Below, in pieces: positions 5,740 to 7,681 of a stretch of DNA of 7,681 nt (position 1 is its first letter; every line of letters starts with the position of its first letter). A program made the position numbers and the translations under genes. The notes beneath the pieces are model-generated. The model made no database searches, was not told where the DNA came from, and was given only the letters and a program-made list of their open reading frames with translations. The DNA comes from an uncultured Chloroflexota bacterium (GTDB taxonomy: Bacteria > Chloroflexota > Anaerolineae > Caldilineales > Caldilineaceae), in NCBI GenBank assembly GCA_903858085.1, contig CAIOHJ010000034.1:1-7681 (forward strand), read 5' to 3'.

Positions 5740-7301
5740 GGGGAGACCAGAGGCAGGTACAGACCGTGCGGAAAGCTGCTCCGCAGCGCAATCTCCACAT
5801 GTAGCAGCGGCGCCAAGGAGGGGTCGCCGTCAAAAGACTCTGCCGTGCGCCATCCGCTGCCCTCCACCAGCAAGACGATCGACTGCCCTGGCTGCCAACC
5901 AGGGCGGTCCACAATCTCCTGCACAACCGGCGCCAGGTCTGGGCTGCGCCAGCGCCAGCCAACTGTCGGCCACGGCGGGACCGACAGCCAGCTGACCTGC
6001 GCGGCCGTGCGTGCGCGCGCAGAGAGATCCGAATCCACCGCTTGAAAAGGGAGCGGGTCGTCGCCGGCCTGTGCCGCAAAACTCAGGGTGGTCGTCGTAT
6101 CCGCCGTCTCGTCTACCGCAAACTCCACATAGGCACGCAAAACCTCGCTGCCCGCCGGCAACGCGACGCCGGCAAAACGCATCCCCACCAGCTGCACCTC
6201 TTCCGGGTCTGCCGGGTCGCTCGTCAATTCCAGATCGCTGCTGGTCAGGTTGACCAGATGGGTGGAGAGCGACTCCTCTGCATCATCGGCGCTGTCAGAC
6301 ACCCGTGCTTCGATGGCAACCGCCGCCGGCAGCTCGGGCAGCGGGAAATCCACCGCCTGCTGCACAAAGCGATCCTGCAGCAGACCTGCGCGGGTCATCA
6401 GCGTATAGGTGATCGTCTGGGCCGTCGCTTCGACCAGCAAGGCCCCGTGGTCTTCTGCAAAAAACCGCTGGCTGCCCTCCACCGGGGTGCCAAGGGGATA
6501 GAGGGAAGCTCCTCCGAGGCCGTTGACCAGGTACAGAATTCCCTCTCGTTCGATGCGCTCGTAGGTGTGGTCGTGGCCGGCCAGCACCGCAGTGGCCCCC
6601 CACTCGGCATAAGGCCACTGCAACGGCTGGGTCGAACCATGCCGGCTCGAAGAGGAGTAGGGGGGGTGGTGCAGCACAACAACCCGCCAGGGCGACTGTG
6701 TCGCCTGCAGTCGGGCACGCAGCCACTCCGCCTGCACCGAAGTCGCTTCGATGCCGTCGGGCTCGTGCGGGTCGCTGTCGAGCATGAAAAAATGAATCGG
6801 CCCGACCACCACCTCGTAGTACCGTTCGTTGCCGGGCAGCTCGAAATAGTCCAGATAGGGCTGCGGCAACGGCGGCGATCCAGCCGAAGTGTACCAATCA
6901 TGGTTGCCCAATACCGGAAAAAAGCGGTGGGTCGAGGCGCCTTCCCCGTAGCTGCCCTGGTAGGGATAGATAAACGAATGGTAGTACTTGCCGACATTGG
7001 CGTCCAACGTCTCCGCGGCGCCGTCTGGATAGTTGTTGTCTCCGGTCGTGACCACAGCAGCGGGCTGCCAGCTCGCGACCAGGGCGGCCACATCGGCCTC
7101 GGCCTGGGTGTCCACCCCAAAATCCCCGACAACGGCCACGCGCACCGGCTGCTCGGCCGTCGGCTGGGACGGCAGCGTCTCTCCCCCCCGCTGATTTTCA
7201 GCCAGCCGGCCGCCCCCTGGCACAGCAGCCACCAACACAGCAGCCACCAACACAGCAGCCACCAGGCCGCCCCCCAACACCATTCGCTGCAACCACGACA
7301 T
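5736..7301 (-). CDS. Secreted purple-acid-phosphatase-type metallophosphoesterase with C-terminal module
   Basis: This 521-residue exported protein is a predicted phosphomonoesterase with a binuclear metal centre, probably releasing phosphate from organic substrates outside the membrane. All five family blocks are present in order: GDFG (59-62), GDNNY (87-91), GNHD (132-135), VVLHHPP (208-214) and GHDH (242-245). Y91 in the GDxxY block is the position of the metal-bound tyrosine typical of purple acid phosphatases rather than general metallophosphoesterases. The N-terminus has R6, a hydrophobic core at 7-27 made of three LVAAV units, and a possible cleavage site after RLA (31-34). Residues about 328-505 form a separate module (VSDSADDAEE, SSDLEL, VGMRF, VQEIVDRPGW, AESFDGD) of a beta-rich type that recurs in bacterial extracellular proteins. 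The protein ends in LYLPLVSP. The start at 7301 is fixed by an AGGAGGTGA site. An in-frame upstream extension exists but runs into the intergenic repeats. The specific substrate is unknown. Confidence 0.9.
   Translation of the reverse strand: MSWLQRMVLGGGLVAAVLVAAVLVAAVPGGGRLAENQRGGETLPSQPTAEQPVRVAVVGDFGVDTQAEADVAALVASWQPAAVVTTGDNNYPDGAAETLDANVGKYYHSFIYPYQGSYGEGASTHRFFPVLGNHDWYTSAGSPPLPQPYLDYFELPGNERYYEVVVGPIHFFMLDSDPHEPDGIEATSVQAEWLRARLQATQSPWRVVVLHHPPYSSSSRHGSTQPLQWPYAEWGATAVLAGHDHTYERIEREGILYLVNGLGGASLYPLGTPVEGSQRFFAEDHGALLVEATAQTITYTLMTRAGLLQDRFVQQAVDFPLPELPAAVAIEARVSDSADDAEESLSTHLVNLTSSDLELTSDPADPEEVQLVGMRFAGVALPAGSEVLRAYVEFAVDETADTTTTLSFAAQAGDDPLPFQAVDSDLSARARTAAQVSWLSVPPWPTVGWRWRSPDLAPVVQEIVDRPGWQPGQSIVLLVEGSGWRTAESFDGDPSLAPLLHVEIALRSSFPHGLYLPLVSP
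7221..7265 (-). repeat. Three 15-bp tandem repeats inside the signal peptide
   Basis: Three adjacent 15-bp copies (7221-7235, 7236-7250, 7251-7265) are identical except for one base in the last. On the coding (-) strand each reads LVAAV, giving residues 13-27, the hydrophobic core of the signal peptide. The repeat is in frame, so gain or loss of a unit would change the core by five residues without a frameshift. Confidence 0.9.
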
Positions 7302-7303
7302 TG

Positions 7304-7312
7304 TCACCTCCT
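7304..7312 (-). promoter_or_regulatory. Near-perfect Shine-Dalgarno site of the phosphatase
   Basis: On the - strand AGGAGGTGA is followed by CA and the ATG at 7301, so AGGAGG sits 5 nt from the start. This is an almost complete complement to the 16S rRNA 3' end. It is the strongest ribosome binding site in the window and decides the start against the longer in-frame reading. Confidence 0.9.
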
Positions 7313-7363
7313 GCTTTTCGGCACAGATGCCTGCAGATCGTTTTTCGCAGGGCCCTCCCAGAG

Positions 7364-7437
7364 AGTATAGCCCCCCCACCCACCCTATCGACAAATGCAG
7401 AAAGCACTTATATATGTCAATTTTATCCGAGATCCAA
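7364..7437 (-). promoter_or_regulatory. Candidate promoter region of the phosphatase
   Basis: This AT-rich patch in otherwise GC-rich DNA offers two weak sigma70-like arrangements on the - strand. One is TTGGAT (7437-7432), 17 bp, TATATA (7414-7409). The other is TTGTCG (7394-7389), 19 bp, TATACT (7369-7364), which would start a leader of roughly 55 nt. A consensus TTGACA (7420-7415) is also present but has no good -10 at 17 bp. Which one is used, if any, cannot be decided from sequence. Confidence 0.35.
7371..7385 (-). other. G-quadruplex-type tract in the phosphatase upstream region
   Basis: On the - (coding) strand the bases read GGGTGGGTGGGGGGG: four runs of at least three G can be drawn with one-base loops, a pattern that strongly favours a parallel quadruplex. 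It lies about 70-85 nt before the start codon. It would be in the transcript leader if the upstream promoter is used, or in the 19-bp spacer of the downstream candidate. Confidence 0.6.
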
Positions 7438-7442
7438 ACCGT

Positions 7443-7463
7443 GTGCAGCCTGCCCGGCTGCAC
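7443..7463. other. Perfect 8-bp inverted repeat (hairpin)
   Basis: GTGCAGCC (7443-7450), a 5-base loop and GGCTGCAC (7456-7463) form a perfect hairpin between the promoter-like patch and the tandem array. A second, mutually exclusive pairing of AGCCTGC (7447-7453) with GCAGGCT (7478-7484) is possible. There is no adjacent T-tract on the + strand. Its role is unknown. Confidence 0.55.
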
Positions 7464-7483
7464 CGTGGGGACGCTGTGCAGGC

Positions 7484-7681
7484 TAGGGCGAAGGGACACT
7501 TCGCCCGCCCTAGCCCCAAAAGACCGCTGTTCGGATAAACAAGTAGGGCGAAGTGGCACTTCGCCCACCCCCTAGCCCCCAAAGACCCCTGTCCAGATAC
7601 CAAGTAGGGCGAAGTGTCCCTCCGCCCACCCCCTAGCCCCCAAAGACCCCTGTCCGGATAGACAAGTAGGGCGAAGTGGCA
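7484..7681. repeat. Tandem array of 60-62-bp hairpin-bearing units, cut by the window edge
   Basis: Units start at 7484 (60 bp), 7544 (61 bp), 7605 (62 bp) and 7667 (first 15 bases only). Each begins TAGGGCGAAG, has a hairpin formed by GGGCGAAG and CTTCGCCC around a 5-base centre, and continues with a C-rich tail ending in (C/T)C(A/G)GATA and CAAG. In unit 2 the pairing extends to a 9-bp stem with a 3-base loop. Units 2 and 3 agree closely in the tail, while unit 1 is more diverged. Repeat and spacer are not separable, so this is not a CRISPR array. Open reading frames across it are repeat-derived and show no gene features. The array continues beyond the window, so copy number is unknown. No gene is seen in 7302-7681. 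Confidence 0.88.

Noticed and set aside
6042..7370. A 442-codon open frame on the + strand opposite the phosphatase
   Set aside because: It is the antisense shadow of a gene with all five purple-acid-phosphatase motifs, and the end of its translation is the complement of the 15-bp signal-peptide repeats.
7422..7539. Inverted 9-mer TTTATCCGA (7422-7430) and TCGGATAAA (7531-7539) as possible terminal repeats of a small mobile element
   Set aside because: A single 9-bp match is expected by chance fairly often in a region this size, the second copy lies inside a tandem unit, and no target-site duplication is visible.
7302..7568. In-frame 89-codon N-terminal extension of the phosphatase
   Set aside because: It would run through the tandem repeats and promoter-like DNA, precede a perfectly good signal peptide, and ignore the AGGAGGTGA site placed exactly for the ATG at 7301.
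7484..7681. CRISPR array
   Set aside because: The whole 60-62-bp unit is conserved, with no alternation of constant repeats and unique spacers, and no cas gene is present.

Overview
The window is about 7.7 kb of GC-rich bacterial chromosome (roughly 60% GC by eye). It carries five tightly packed genes on the + strand (1-5729), one convergent gene on the - strand (5736-7301), and a repeat-rich intergenic stretch at the right edge (7302-7681). No rRNA, tRNA, IS element or CRISPR array is visible. The organism is most plausibly a member of the Chloroflexota (Caldilinea/Anaerolinea-like). This is an inference from the mix of genes and from the Y-L-P-L-V tail of the secreted phosphatase, which I recall from secreted proteins of that phylum. 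It is not proven by the sequence.

Left block (24-4248): hisB (histidine biosynthesis), murQ (MurNAc-6-phosphate etherase, peptidoglycan recycling), a tungsten-type aldehyde ferredoxin oxidoreductase, and rsmI (16S rRNA 2'-O-methyltransferase). The gaps between them are 10, 45 and 6 bp, and no terminator is seen, so they are probably co-transcribed although their functions are unrelated. RsmI ends soon after its catalytic fold.

Middle (4353-5729): after a 104-bp gap with a good ribosome binding site lies a six-helix, four-histidine ferric-reductase/NADPH-oxidase-type protein with a C-terminal FAD/NAD(P)H module. The spacing of its haem histidines (13 and 12 residues between ligands) matches the NOX family.

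Right (5736-7301, - strand): a secreted metallophosphoesterase carries all five purple-acid-phosphatase motifs, a C-terminal beta-rich module and a short Y-L-P-L-V terminus. Its signal peptide core is built from three copies of a 15-bp tandem repeat. Its start is fixed by a near-perfect Shine-Dalgarno sequence. The two convergent genes are 6 bp apart, and a small palindrome contains both stop codons.

Right edge (7302-7681): the phosphatase leader contains an AT-rich promoter-like patch and a G-quadruplex-type tract. Beyond it is a tandem array of 60-62-bp units. Each unit has a hairpin, and the hairpin loop is in opposite orientation in units 1 and 3. The array runs off the window. This stretch, with the phosphatase leader, is the least explained part of the window.
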